Source of the DNA: Streptosporangium sp040640155
GTDB taxonomy: Bacteria > Actinomycetota > Actinomycetes > Streptosporangiales > Streptosporangiaceae
DNA: 64,000 nt
Reading direction: 5' to 3'
NCBI RefSeq assembly: GCF_040640155.1
Contig: NZ_JBFABE010000028.1
Location: 1-64,000 of the forward strand
The notes under the pieces are model-generated. The model made no database searches and was not told the origin of the DNA. It saw nothing but the letters and a program-made list of their open reading frames with translations. The translations under genes were made by a program, and so were the position numbers. Shown here in pieces: positions 1-8,732 of the stretch; the first letter of the stretch is position 1; every line of letters begins with the position of its first letter.

Positions 1-87
1 TCCCTCTCCGACGAACTGCTCGCGGGTCGTGAGCGGTGGAACGGCCCCGACGTGGCCCCCGGGGGTTCACCGCCGCCCCCGCCCGGA
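1..87. other. Edge sequence, no supported gene
   Basis: All three forward frames stay open or end quickly here without any recognisable protein segment, and the GH30 gene stops at 88 on the other strand. Nothing can be called; the tail of a gene beginning outside the window is possible. Confidence 0.3.
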
Positions 88-1989
88 TCAGGACATCGTC
101 CACTTCTGGTTCGCGGCGCCGGTGCAGTCCCACAGCTGCAGGCGGGTGCCGTCGGCCGAGGTGTTGCCGGTGGCGTCCACGCACCTGTTCGCGACGGGGT
201 TGACCAGGTCCCTGGTCGTCGCGTTGTAGGCCCACTGCTGGTTGGCGCCGCCGGAGCACGACCACAGTTGCAGGCGGCTGCCGTTGGCGGTGCCCCGGTC
301 GGCCACGTCCAGGCACTTGCCGAGCGCGCGGACGGTGCCGTCGCCGGGACGGGTCCACCGCTGGGCGGCGGTGCCGTTGCAGGTGTGGAGCTGGACGGCG
401 GTGCCGTCGGCGCCGCTCGCGCCCGCGACGTCCATGCACTTGCCGTCCAGGCCGGTGACGGTGCCGGCGGGGTCGCCCGGGTTGCCGGGGTTGCCGGGGT
501 TGCCGCTCTGCGTGCCGGACCAGGTGAAGGTGGCGGTGGTACGGCCCGGCAGGGAGTAGACGAAGGACTGGCCGCCCCAGTCGACCCGGACCGACTGCGC
601 CGAGGTGCCGCGGTTGTGCGCGATCAGCGCCTTGGAGCCGTCGGTGTTGCGCCAGGCGACGTTCTGGATCGTGCCGTTGGCGGTGGAGTCGATCCGCTGC
701 GCCCCTGGCCTGACGAACTTCGTCAGGTGGCCGGTCGTGTAGTACTCGACGGTGTAGTCGACCTGTCCGGCCCGGGGGCCGCCCTCCTGCACGGTGATCA
801 GGCCGGTGCAGGTGCCGCAGCCGCCGTTGTGCGGGCCCATGTTCTGGTTGAGCGCGAGGCTCCACTTGACCAGGCTGCCGCTCCAGTTGCGGGCGTAGGT
901 GACGATGTCGGAGAGGTCCTCGTCGTGCTGGTTGCCGATCCAGGTGCCGCCGGAGTGCTCGGTGCTGAACTGGGGCACCGACGGGTACTGGTCGTGCACC
1001 TGCGTGCCGATCACGGGTTCGCCGCCGTAGCCGTGCCAGGCGATGCCGCCGAACAGCGGGTCGTTGCGCACGCCCGGGTCGTTCAGCACCCCGGCGCCCA
1101 TGCCGGCGTAGTCACCGTAGTTCCAGTCGTGGACCAGGACCTTGGTGGTGATGTTCGCCGCCCGGAAGGCCGGGTAGACGTGGTTCTTGGTGAACTCGGC
1201 CAGGCCGGAGGAGTTCCAGCTCATGCCGGGGTAGTCCATCTCAGGCGGGTTGTGCGCCTTGCAGCAGTTGGGCTCGTTCTGCACGGAGATGTAGTTCACC
1301 GGGATCCCGGCGTTCTGGTAGCTCTGGATGTACTTGACCAGGTACTGGGCGTAGGTGGGGTAGTGCTCCCACTTGAGCCAGCCCATCTGGTCCATCCGGC
1401 CGTTGTCCTTCATCCAGCCGGGGGCGCTCCACGGCACGCCCTTGACGCGCAGGGCCGGGTTGAGCGCCTTGGCCTGCCCGGTGAGCAGGCGCACGTTGGT
1501 GTCGTACCCGTTCGCGCCGAAGTCGCCGAGATCGCAGCAGGTGTCGTCGAGGGAGACGTGGCCCGGCCGGGAGAGGTCGGAGGCGCCGATGGGGTTGCGC
1601 ACGAACGACAGGCCGATGCCGTCGACGGGGTGGAAGAGCCTGCGCATCACGGTGTCGCGGGTGGCCGCGCTCACGGCGCCGCCGCGCAGCAGGTGGGCGG
1701 TGGTGTCGGTGATCGAGGCCCCACCGCCCTCGAACCGCTGGTAGGTGACGTTCTCGTTGACCGTGACGGTGTGGGCGGCGCTGCCGCCGGCCGGGCCGAA
1801 CGCGATCGGGGACTGCTGCTGCAGGCCGCGCGTGACGTTCCGGCCGCCCGCGTCGGAGGTGGTGGTGAGCCAGATGTTCACCGGCTCGCCGGCGGCGAGG
1901 GCGGGCGTGGCGGCCAGGGGCCCGCTCGCCCACAGGGCGGCGGCACAGGCCAGGGCCAGGGTGAGGGCCCGGCGGGGGGATCGGGACAC
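88..1989 (-). CDS. Secreted GH30 glycoside hydrolase with C-terminal ricin-type lectin domain
   Basis: A 633-residue exported enzyme. After a Sec signal peptide (ALTLALACAAALWASG, cleavage near ALAAG) comes a GH30 (beta/alpha)8 domain with the side beta-domain. The acid/base glutamate lies in VQNEPN (E239) and the nucleophile in STEHSGG (E344). A Gly-Asn-Pro linker (residues about 485-497) leads to a ricin B-type beta-trefoil (CBM13) with three QxW repeats (QRW, QQW, QKW) ending at the C-terminus. GH30 enzymes cleave beta-glucosidic, beta-1,6-glucan or xylan-type bonds; the exact substrate cannot be read here, though QNEPNCCKA and the absence of a glucuronoxylanase signature favour a glucosylceramidase/beta-1,6-glucanase-like branch. 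The GTG start at 1989 was chosen because GAAAGGA lies just upstream and the signal peptide follows; an in-frame ATG at 2052 would add 21 non-signal residues. It lies downstream of a LacI gene on the same strand, which is its probable regulator. Confidence 0.9.
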   Translation of the reverse strand: MSRSPRRALTLALACAAALWASGPLAATPALAAGEPVNIWLTTTSDAGGRNVTRGLQQQSPIAFGPAGGSAAHTVTVNENVTYQRFEGGGASITDTTAHLLRGGAVSAATRDTVMRRLFHPVDGIGLSFVRNPIGASDLSRPGHVSLDDTCCDLGDFGANGYDTNVRLLTGQAKALNPALRVKGVPWSAPGWMKDNGRMDQMGWLKWEHYPTYAQYLVKYIQSYQNAGIPVNYISVQNEPNCCKAHNPPEMDYPGMSWNSSGLAEFTKNHVYPAFRAANITTKVLVHDWNYGDYAGMGAGVLNDPGVRNDPLFGGIAWHGYGGEPVIGTQVHDQYPSVPQFSTEHSGGTWIGNQHDEDLSDIVTYARNWSGSLVKWSLALNQNMGPHNGGCGTCTGLITVQEGGPRAGQVDYTVEYYTTGHLTKFVRPGAQRIDSTANGTIQNVAWRNTDGSKALIAHNRGTSAQSVRVDWGGQSFVYSLPGRTTATFTWSGTQSGNPGNPGNPGDPAGTVTGLDGKCMDVAGASGADGTAVQLHTCNGTAAQRWTRPGDGTVRALGKCLDVADRGTANGSRLQLWSCSGGANQQWAYNATTRDLVNPVANRCVDATGNTSADGTRLQLWDCTGAANQKWTMS

Positions 1990-2072
1990 GGCGGGGTCCT
2001 TTCGGGGGGTGCGACTGGGCCCGCGACTTCCGGGCCGTCCGTGCCGGGGCACGCGCGTTCCCGGGAGCCGTC

Positions 2073-2114
2073 GCTGTAACTAATGTAACAAGTAAGAAAC
2101 TTGCCCGTTACAGC
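2073..2114. promoter_or_regulatory. Nested inverted repeat in front of the GH30 gene
   Basis: GCTGTAAC (2073-2080) pairs with GTTACAGC (2107-2114), and inside it CAAGT (2089-2093) pairs with ACTTG (2099-2103). On the minus strand a TTGACA hexamer (2146-2141) lies just upstream, so the repeat falls at or just after the expected GH30 transcription start. It could be the operator of the adjacent LacI protein or a 5'-UTR hairpin. Confidence 0.45.
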
Positions 2115-2214
2115 TCAGAACAACACACCCTGAAATCACTTGTCAAGGCCCGAATGTACGAATTTCGACGTCGCATGAGAGGGTGATCCCTTATGAAACA
2201 AATGAAACAAACGT

Positions 2215-3243
2215 TCAGCGCGGAACCGGTCCCGTGGAGTCGCGCACGACCACGTCGGTCCCCAGGGAGACGTGCAGCGCCTCCAGCGTGTGCCGGTTCA
2301 GCAACCGCATCAGCAGCGTGACCGCCATCCGGCCCATCTCCTGCAGGGGCTGGCGCACCGTGGTCAGCATCGGCAGGGTCGCCCGGCTGAGGTCGATGTC
2401 GTCGAAACCGGCGACCGACAGGTCCCCGGGGACGCGCAGCCCGCGCTCGGCCGCCGCCCGCAGCACCCCGACCGCCATCTTGTCGTTGAACGCGACCAGC
2501 GCCGTGGGCCGCTCCGGCAGGTCCAGCAGCTCGCGGGCCGCGCGGTAACCGTGCTCGGTGGTCGGCTCGGGCACGTGGCGCTGGAGGTCGGACGAGGGCA
2601 GGACGCCGACGTCGGCCAGCGACGCGGTGTAGCCGGCCAGCCTGGCCTCGCTGGGCAGCCACCTCACCGGACCGCCGATGATGCCGACCCGGCGGTGCCC
2701 CAGCCCGACCACGTGCGCCATCAGCCCGCGGGCCCCCGCGAAGTGCGCGGCCGACACCGCCACGATGTCCCTGGGCAGCGGCGTCCTGGGATCGATCACC
2801 ACGAAGGGGAACCCCCGGTCACGCAGCCGCATGAGCTCCTCGCCCGGTTCGGGGGGGAGGATCAGGATCGCCCCCGCGACGCCGGGACGGTCGGGCAGCG
2901 TGGCGAGCACGGGGGCGCGCTGGGCCGCCTCGCCGGTGCCCAGGATCACCTGCCCGCCGTGCAGGTCGACGGTCTCGCCGATGGAGGAGACGATGAGCCC
3001 GAAGTAGTCGGTCAGCAGGTAGGGGCAGCGCACGTAGATCGTGGCACCGGAGGACACCGTCTCCTGCGCGGCGCGCGGCCGGGGCGCCTGGCCCCCCAGG
3101 CGGGCGACGGCCTGCAACACCAGGTCCCGGGTGTGCGGGGCGACGTTGGAGTGCCCGTTCAGCACCCGCGAGACCGTGGCGATCGACAGGCCCGTCTCCG
3201 CCGCGACGTCGCGCACGGTCGCGCGCGCCCGGGGCCTGACCAT
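2215..3243 (-). CDS. LacI-family transcriptional regulator
   Basis: A 342-residue DNA-binding repressor of sugar-utilisation genes. The N-terminal helix-turn-helix reads TVRDVAAETGLSIATVSRVLNG (positions about 9-30; hinge helix follows), then a periplasmic-binding-protein-like sensor domain with the usual IIGGPVRW, LVAFNDKMAVGVL and LSVAGFDDIDLS segments. The ATG at 3243 has GGGGGGAG upstream and gives the canonical LacI length; the reading frame stays open far upstream but that part is antisense to the helicase gene. The next gene on the strand, 225 bp away, is the secreted GH30 enzyme, which suggests that this protein controls it in response to a beta-glucan breakdown product. The ligand is not predictable from sequence. 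Confidence 0.9.
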   Translation of the reverse strand: MVRPRARATVRDVAAETGLSIATVSRVLNGHSNVAPHTRDLVLQAVARLGGQAPRPRAAQETVSSGATIYVRCPYLLTDYFGLIVSSIGETVDLHGGQVILGTGEAAQRAPVLATLPDRPGVAGAILILPPEPGEELMRLRDRGFPFVVIDPRTPLPRDIVAVSAAHFAGARGLMAHVVGLGHRRVGIIGGPVRWLPSEARLAGYTASLADVGVLPSSDLQRHVPEPTTEHGYRAARELLDLPERPTALVAFNDKMAVGVLRAAAERGLRVPGDLSVAGFDDIDLSRATLPMLTTVRQPLQEMGRMAVTLLMRLLNRHTLEALHVSLGTDVVVRDSTGPVPR

Positions 3244-3348
3244 GCGCTCCCCCCGGGTAGCCGTATCCGTGCGGCCAGCATAACCACCGGCGGCGGGCGG
3301 CGACTTGTGGGAAACCCGGACCGGCTGGTCTGATGTCTGAAGTGTGAG

Positions 3349-5583
3349 GTGAGAGCGGTGAGGGAGGGTCGGGCGCCGGTCGTGGAGGCATCTGTCGAGC
3401 AACTGGTGTACGTCCGCGAGGACGAGTACACGATCGCGCGGATGAGCGCCGAGGGGCTCCCCGGCTTCGTCGCCTCCGGCCGCGCCCTGGGCGGGGTCCA
3501 GCCGGGGGAGACGCTCAGGCTCGCCGGCGAGTGGGGCGAGCACCCGCGTCACGGCAGGCGCTTCGAGGTCGTCGCGTGCGAGCGGCTGGTGCCGGCCACG
3601 GTCAGGGCCATCCGGATCTACCTGGGCTCGGGCCTGATCCGGGGGATCGGGCCGCGCCTCGCGCACGCCATCGTCAGCCACTTCGGCGAGGACACGCTCA
3701 CGGTCATCGACACCGACCCGGCCCGCCTCACCGAGGTCGTCAACATCGGCCCTGCCCGGCAGGCCCAGATCACCGACGCCTGGGAGGAGCAGAAGGCGAT
3801 CGCCGCGCTGATGGTCGTCCTCCAGGGCTTCGGGATCAGCCCGCTGCTGGCGGCGAAGATCTACCAGGTCTTCGGCGCCGAGTCCGAGGAGGTCCTCACC
3901 TCCGACCCGTACCGCCTCATCGGCAAGGTCAGGGGCATCGCGTTCGCCACGGCCGACAGGATCGCGCTGCGCTCCGGGCTCGCCGAGGAGAGCCCGGAGC
4001 GGGTCAAGGCGGCGATCCTGGACCGGCTGGAGACGGCGGCCGTCCGCGACGGGCACTGCTACACGAGGCTGGTCGCGCTGGTCGCCCAGACCGTGGAGAT
4101 GATCGGCCAGGACCACGACCTCGTCCGGCGGATGGTGGACGTCCTGGTCGCCGACCGCAGGGTGGTCGTCGAGGCCTCCCCCGACGGCCGGGGACCGGCC
4201 GTGGTGTACCCGAAGGAGCTGCACGGCCGCGAGCTGCGGCTGACCGCCAACCTGACCCGGCTCTGCCGGGCGCCCTCGACGCTGCCCATGCGCGCCTTCC
4301 AGGAGGACCCCGGGCTGGACGAGGACCAGCGGGTGGCCGTGAACATGGCGCTGACCAGCACCGTGTCGATCCTCACCGGCGGCCCGGGGTGCGGCAAGAG
4401 CCACACCGTCAGGGTCATCGCCGCGACGGTCAGGGCCATGGGCGGCACGGTGACGCTCACCGCGCCGACCGGCAAGGCGGCCAAGCGCCTGTCGGAGCTG
4501 ACCGGCATGCCCGCGATGACCGTGCACCGCATGCTGGCCCACCAGCCGGAACCCGACAGCGGCACGCTGTTCGAGCAGACCCCCGTACGGGCCGACCTGA
4601 TCGTGGTCGACGAGGCGTCCATGCTGGACCTGCACCTGGCCACCCGGCTCACCTCGGCGGTCCCCTCGGGCAGCCACCTGCTGATCGTGGGCGACAGCGA
4701 CCAGCTCCCGAGCATCGGCCCCGGCAGCGTGCTGGCCGACCTGCTGCGCGTCGAGACGATCGCGCGGATCCGGCTGACGCGCGTCTTCCGCCAGGCCGAG
4801 GAGAGCGGGATCATCCGGGCCGCCCACCGGATCCTGGCCGGAGAGGTGCCCGGCGTCCCCGGAGGGGGAGGCTTCTGGTTCGAGGAGATCGACGACCCCG
4901 TGAAGGTCGCCGACCGTGTGATGCACCTGGCGACCGAGGCGATCCCGCGCAAGCAGGGGGTGGACCCCGAGCAGGTCCAGGTGCTCTGCCCGATGCGCAG
5001 GGGTCCCACCGGGACGGTCGAGCTCGGCCGGCTCATCCAGGAGCGGCTCAACCCGGCGCGCGACGGGGTGGCCGAGCACTGGTCGGGCGCCTCGGTCTTC
5101 CGGGTGGGTGACCGTGTCATGCCGATCCGCAACAACTACGACAAGGGCGTCTTCAACGGCGACACCGCCACGGTCACCTCGGTCGTGGCCGAGGAGCGGG
5201 CCGTCGAGGTGCGCACCGACGACGGCCGGACCGTGCGCTACGGCTTCGGCGAGCTCGACGAGCTGACGCACGCGTACGCCGTCAGCGTGCACCGCTCCCA
5301 GGGCAGCGAGTACCCCTTCGTGGTCGCGCCGCTCGTCGGCGAGGCCGGGGGCGTCATGCTGCGCCGCAAGCTGCTCTACACGCTGGTCACCAGGGCGCGG
5401 TCCTGGGTGGTCGTCGTCGGGCAGCGCGAGGCCCTGGAGACGGCGGTCCGCAGGCTCGACCACCGCCGCAACACCGGGCTGGCCCGGCGGCTCGCGCTGA
5501 GCCTCGGGGGCGAGCTCCGCTACGAGCCCCTCCCGGCCGCGGACCCGTACGATCACGAGCCCTTCCCGGCCGCGGACCCGTAG
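3349..5583 (+). CDS. recD2: RecD2-like ATP-dependent DNA helicase
   Basis: A 744-residue superfamily 1B 5'-3' helicase of the RecD2 type, found in bacteria independently of RecBC. The N-terminal OB-fold region and tandem helix-hairpin-helix segment (LIRGIGPRLAHAIVSHFG, near 100-118) precede the motor: Walker A GGPGCGKSHT (about 344-353), Walker B VVDEASMLD (about 420), and the SH3/UvrD-like C-terminal region with VSVHRSQGSEYP and VTRARSWVVVVG. It reads divergently from the LacI gene. The start used is GTG at 3349; GTG codons a few residues further in (3358) are equally possible because no strong ribosome site decides it. The tail contains a 26-bp direct repeat (5524-5549 and 5557-5582) giving EPLPAADPYDHEPFPAADP. 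Known RecD2 proteins act in recombination and mismatch repair. Confidence 0.88.
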   Translation: MRAVREGRAPVVEASVEQLVYVREDEYTIARMSAEGLPGFVASGRALGGVQPGETLRLAGEWGEHPRHGRRFEVVACERLVPATVRAIRIYLGSGLIRGIGPRLAHAIVSHFGEDTLTVIDTDPARLTEVVNIGPARQAQITDAWEEQKAIAALMVVLQGFGISPLLAAKIYQVFGAESEEVLTSDPYRLIGKVRGIAFATADRIALRSGLAEESPERVKAAILDRLETAAVRDGHCYTRLVALVAQTVEMIGQDHDLVRRMVDVLVADRRVVVEASPDGRGPAVVYPKELHGRELRLTANLTRLCRAPSTLPMRAFQEDPGLDEDQRVAVNMALTSTVSILTGGPGCGKSHTVRVIAATVRAMGGTVTLTAPTGKAAKRLSELTGMPAMTVHRMLAHQPEPDSGTLFEQTPVRADLIVVDEASMLDLHLATRLTSAVPSGSHLLIVGDSDQLPSIGPGSVLADLLRVETIARIRLTRVFRQAEESGIIRAAHRILAGEVPGVPGGGGFWFEEIDDPVKVADRVMHLATEAIPRKQGVDPEQVQVLCPMRRGPTGTVELGRLIQERLNPARDGVAEHWSGASVFRVGDRVMPIRNNYDKGVFNGDTATVTSVVAEERAVEVRTDDGRTVRYGFGELDELTHAYAVSVHRSQGSEYPFVVAPLVGEAGGVMLRRKLLYTLVTRARSWVVVVGQREALETAVRRLDHRRNTGLARRLALSLGGELRYEPLPAADPYDHEPFPAADP
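5524..5582 (+). repeat. 26-bp direct repeat at the 3' end of the helicase gene
   Basis: Two copies, 25 of 26 bases identical, 33 bp apart (11 codons). The base after the first copy completes TAC and after the second TAG, so the second copy supplies the stop codon. Confidence 0.8.
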
Positions 5584-5660
5584 GACGCGGCACCGGCCGG
5601 ACCGCGCGGCTCCGCGCCGCCGGGCCCGGACGGGTTCCCGTGGGCGCCGGGAGCGTGGTG

Positions 5661-5693
5661 GAGACCCGGGCCGGTGTGGCCGGCCCGGGTCTC
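5661..5693. terminator. Bidirectional terminator hairpin
   Basis: A perfect 14-bp stem, GAGACCCGGGCCGG / CCGGCCCGGGTCTC, with a TGTGG loop. It sits between the convergent helicase and GH87 genes and can serve both. There is no U tract, as is usual in actinomycetes. Confidence 0.85.
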
Positions 5694-5735
5694 GTCAGGC
5701 CGTCAGGCCGTGACGTGCCGTCCGGGGCTCCGGGT

Positions 5736-8573
5736 TCAGGAGGCGTACACCTCGAACTCGGAGAGCTGCGCGGCGGGCCAGCCGGTGTTGGCGGTGACGT
5801 TGACGCGCAGGTAGCGCTGGGTGGTGGCGGGGAAGGTGATCGTCACGGTGTTGCCGGTCGCGGGGTCGAAGACGCGGGGAGCGGACGCGGCCAGCGTGGT
5901 GAAGGCCGAACCGTTGACGCTTCCCTGGACGGAGAGGGTCTGGGTGCGGGTGGCCCAGGCCGCCGACGGCGGCAGCTTCAGGGTCACCCTGCGGACACCG
6001 GCGGCGCCGCCGAGGTCGACGGTGGCCCACTGCGGGAAGGCGTTGTTCGCGCTCTCCCAGTAGGTCCCGGCGTTGCCGTCGACGACGTTGCCCGAGCCGT
6101 AGACGTCGGCGTGGCCGCTCTCGGTGGTGGTCCTGCCCCGCGCCAGGTTGCCGGCCGGGGGCGTGACGGTCGGGGTCGGGGTCGGGGTGACGGTCGGGGT
6201 GGGGGTGGCGCCGGGCGTGCCGTACACCTCGACGGAGGACAGTTGCGCGGCCGGCCAGCCGGTGTTGGCGGTGACGGTCAGCCGCAGGTGGCGGACGTTC
6301 GCGGCGGCGAACGGGATGCTCACCCTGTTGCCGGTGGCGGGGTCGAACGTGCGGGGCGCCGCGGCCGACAGGGTGGTGAAGTCGGTGCCGTTGGCGGAGC
6401 CCTGCACGGCGACGGTCTGGACGCGGGTGTTCCAGGCCGCCGAGGGGGGCAGCCTCAGGTCGACGCGCTGGACCGGGACGACGCCGCACAGGTCGACGGT
6501 GATCGACTGCGGGAAGGTGGCGCCGGCGCTCTCCCAGTAGGTGTCGGCGTTGCCGTCGACCGCGTTCCCGGGGGCGAAGCCCTGGTTCTGACTGCTCGCG
6601 GCGACCCGCTTGCCGCGGGCGAGGTCACCGGTGCCGGGGTTGCACGGCGGGGTGACGGTCGGCGTCGGGGTGGGGGTGACGGTCGGGGTGGGAGTGGGGG
6701 TGGGGTTTCCGCCGCCGCCGGGGTAGATGTAGTTCGGCGCGGGCCAGGTACCGGTGCAGACCTTGTCGGACGGGCTCCAGCCGGTGTTCCCGGCCCCCGC
6801 GGCGATCGCGAAGCCGGTGCCGACGCAGTTGTGGATCGCGACGCCCGCGCCGAGGTGGGCGGCGCTGACGCCCGTGAACGTCGTGTTCGCCGGTGACTGC
6901 GCCTGGATCATGTACGTGCCGGTGCCGTCGACCTTCACGTTCCTGAAGTTGACGGTGCTCGTGCTGCCCTCGATGAAGTGGATGGCGGCGTACGAGCTGT
7001 CCAGGATGTCGGTGTCGGTGACGTTCACGGTGGCGTTGACCGGCTCGTTGAGCCCGCTGAACCAGAGGGCGCCGACGCCGAAGTTCCAGTTGTAGTCGGA
7101 GTTGCCGGCACGGATCAGGGTGTTGCGGGCGACGGTGTGGGTGCCGGAGACCGCGGTGCCCTGGCCGGAGTTGACGCCCGGGTAGCGGTTGGCGATGTGG
7201 ATGCCGCCGCCGTTGCTGACGCTGTCGGCCACCACGTTGTCGGTGATCTGGATGTCCCTGCCGCCGTAGGTGACCAGGTGGTTGGCCAGCAGCGTGACGC
7301 CGATGGTGTTGAAGGTGAACCTGTTGTTGACGTTCGGCACCCGCTCGGCCCACATGGCCAGCGCGTCGTCACCGGTGTTGCGGACGAAGGTGTTCGTCAC
7401 CGTGGAGTTGGTGACGCCGATGTGGAAGTTCACGCCGTCGGCGGTCTGGTCGAGGATGCGGCTGTTCTTGATGGTGAAGTTGTTCATCGGGCCGTCCATC
7501 CAGGCGCCGACCTTGGTGTGCTGCATCCACACGTTGTCGACCACGGAGTCGCTCATCGCGCCGCCGATGGCGTTGACCTGGTCGTCGTCGACGCGCTCGG
7601 TGATCTCGCCGATGACGGCGAAGTCCCGCAGGGTGACGTTGCGGCTCGGGCCGCCCTCGCCGACGTACTTGCCGTAGACGCCGACGGCCTTGTTGCGCTG
7701 CGTGGGGTGGCGCCCGCCGAGCACGCTGTACCAGGGGCCGGCCCCGCGCAGGGTCACGCCGTCGACGATCACGTGGTCGTGGAGGTTGTACGTGCCCTGG
7801 GGGATGTAGACCTCCTTGCCCTGCGCCCTGCCGGCGTCGACCGCGGCCTGGAAGGCGGCCGTGTTGTCGACGCCCGTGTTGTTCTTGACCGCGCCGAAGT
7901 CGTCGACCGACAGCGATCCCGAGGGGCGGGCGATCGGGGCGCCGACGAGCTCGAAGTCGGCCAGGTCCACCGTGATGGAGTCGGTGACGGCGGTCGTGGA
8001 GACCTGGATGCGGACCTTGGTGCCGGCGGCGAGGGTGGAGCCGAACATGGTCCGGGTCTCGTCGTAGAAGTGGTGCGGGTTGCTGCCGCCGGGGGTGTTG
8101 TTGAAGGGGTAGCCGCCGTAGTACCAGCCGTACTTGGAGGTGAAGGTCAGGTCCTTGAGGTGGGAGCCGTTGACGCGGAGGCTGACCGGGGTGCTGAGGC
8201 CGGTCCCCGCGGCGTTGTCCGGCACGCTGTAGCGGACGGTGACGGCGTTCGCGGGCTTGGTCAGCGTGAACTCGACGTACTCGCCGACGGCGTCCAGGGT
8301 CACGGCCCTGCGGCCCGACGCCTCGGCGGGGAGGCGGCCGTAGGTGCGGTCCGGCCCGATGACCTGGCCGTTCGTGGTGGCGTGCGCCGGGTCCTCGGCC
8401 TCGAGCTCGGTGAACGGGACGGTCGCTCCGCGCCCGGGGACGTCGAAGATCGAGTCGACCGCCACGGCGGCCGAGGCACCCGACGACGTGGCGCCGGGGA
8501 TCACCAGCGCTCCCGCCGCGAGCGCCAGGGCGGTGGCCGTCGTCCAGCCGCGTGGTCTGCCGGTTTTCCTCAT
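5736..8573 (-). CDS. Secreted GH87 alpha-1,3-glucanase (mutanase) with two discoidin-type modules
   Basis: A 945-residue exported enzyme. A Sec signal peptide (ATALALAAGALVIPG) precedes a CBM35/CBM6-like beta-sandwich (about 60-190), then a GH87 right-handed beta-helix (about 195-630). Three aspartates fit the GH87 catalytic set: D379 in DGVNFH and D402/D403 in NTGDDALAMW, with exactly the 23- and 24-residue spacing known for the Paenibacillus enzyme. A TPTPT/TVTP linker leads to one F5/8-type (CBM32-like) module, a second linker, and a near-duplicate module ending LSEFEVYAS. The ATG at 8573 with upstream GAAGGG was chosen over earlier in-frame ATGs that lack a ribosome site. The expected activity is hydrolysis of alpha-1,3-glucan, a fungal cell-wall and biofilm polymer. 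It lies downstream of a WYL regulator on the same strand but has its own promoter. Confidence 0.9.
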   Translation of the reverse strand: MRKTGRPRGWTTATALALAAGALVIPGATSSGASAAVAVDSIFDVPGRGATVPFTELEAEDPAHATTNGQVIGPDRTYGRLPAEASGRRAVTLDAVGEYVEFTLTKPANAVTVRYSVPDNAAGTGLSTPVSLRVNGSHLKDLTFTSKYGWYYGGYPFNNTPGGSNPHHFYDETRTMFGSTLAAGTKVRIQVSTTAVTDSITVDLADFELVGAPIARPSGSLSVDDFGAVKNNTGVDNTAAFQAAVDAGRAQGKEVYIPQGTYNLHDHVIVDGVTLRGAGPWYSVLGGRHPTQRNKAVGVYGKYVGEGGPSRNVTLRDFAVIGEITERVDDDQVNAIGGAMSDSVVDNVWMQHTKVGAWMDGPMNNFTIKNSRILDQTADGVNFHIGVTNSTVTNTFVRNTGDDALAMWAERVPNVNNRFTFNTIGVTLLANHLVTYGGRDIQITDNVVADSVSNGGGIHIANRYPGVNSGQGTAVSGTHTVARNTLIRAGNSDYNWNFGVGALWFSGLNEPVNATVNVTDTDILDSSYAAIHFIEGSTSTVNFRNVKVDGTGTYMIQAQSPANTTFTGVSAAHLGAGVAIHNCVGTGFAIAAGAGNTGWSPSDKVCTGTWPAPNYIYPGGGGNPTPTPTPTVTPTPTPTVTPPCNPGTGDLARGKRVAASSQNQGFAPGNAVDGNADTYWESAGATFPQSITVDLCGVVPVQRVDLRLPPSAAWNTRVQTVAVQGSANGTDFTTLSAAAPRTFDPATGNRVSIPFAAANVRHLRLTVTANTGWPAAQLSSVEVYGTPGATPTPTVTPTPTPTVTPPAGNLARGRTTTESGHADVYGSGNVVDGNAGTYWESANNAFPQWATVDLGGAAGVRRVTLKLPPSAAWATRTQTLSVQGSVNGSAFTTLAASAPRVFDPATGNTVTITFPATTQRYLRVNVTANTGWPAAQLSEFEVYAS

Positions 8574-8657
8574 CGGATGACCCTTCATGGGGGGAGAGCC
8601 GGACATCGCCCCGGTCGGGGGCGCGCCGACCGCTGCCTGTCCGGCAGAACTGCCCAC

Positions 8658-8686
8658 ACCATAAGATGACGGACAAGTGACCGCAA
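8658..8686 (-). promoter_or_regulatory. Likely promoter of the GH87 gene
   Basis: On the minus strand TTGCGG (8686-8681) and TATGGT (8663-8658) are separated by 17 bp, fitting a primary sigma factor site. It lies about 85 bp upstream of the chosen ATG. Confidence 0.45.
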
Positions 8687-8732
8687 TGTTCCGACAAAAA
8701 CATGCAAGGTAACGACTTTGCACGGGGGTGGA

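Noticed and set aside
52..2079. A 675-codon forward open frame opposite the GH30 gene
   Set aside because: Its translation is Val/Gly/Ala-rich without domains; it is the G/C-bias shadow of the real minus-strand gene with its signal peptide and catalytic motifs.
3244..5556. N-terminal extension of the LacI frame across the helicase gene
   Set aside because: The extension is antisense to RecD2 and has no homology; the helix-turn-helix begins directly after ATG 3243 with a ribosome site.
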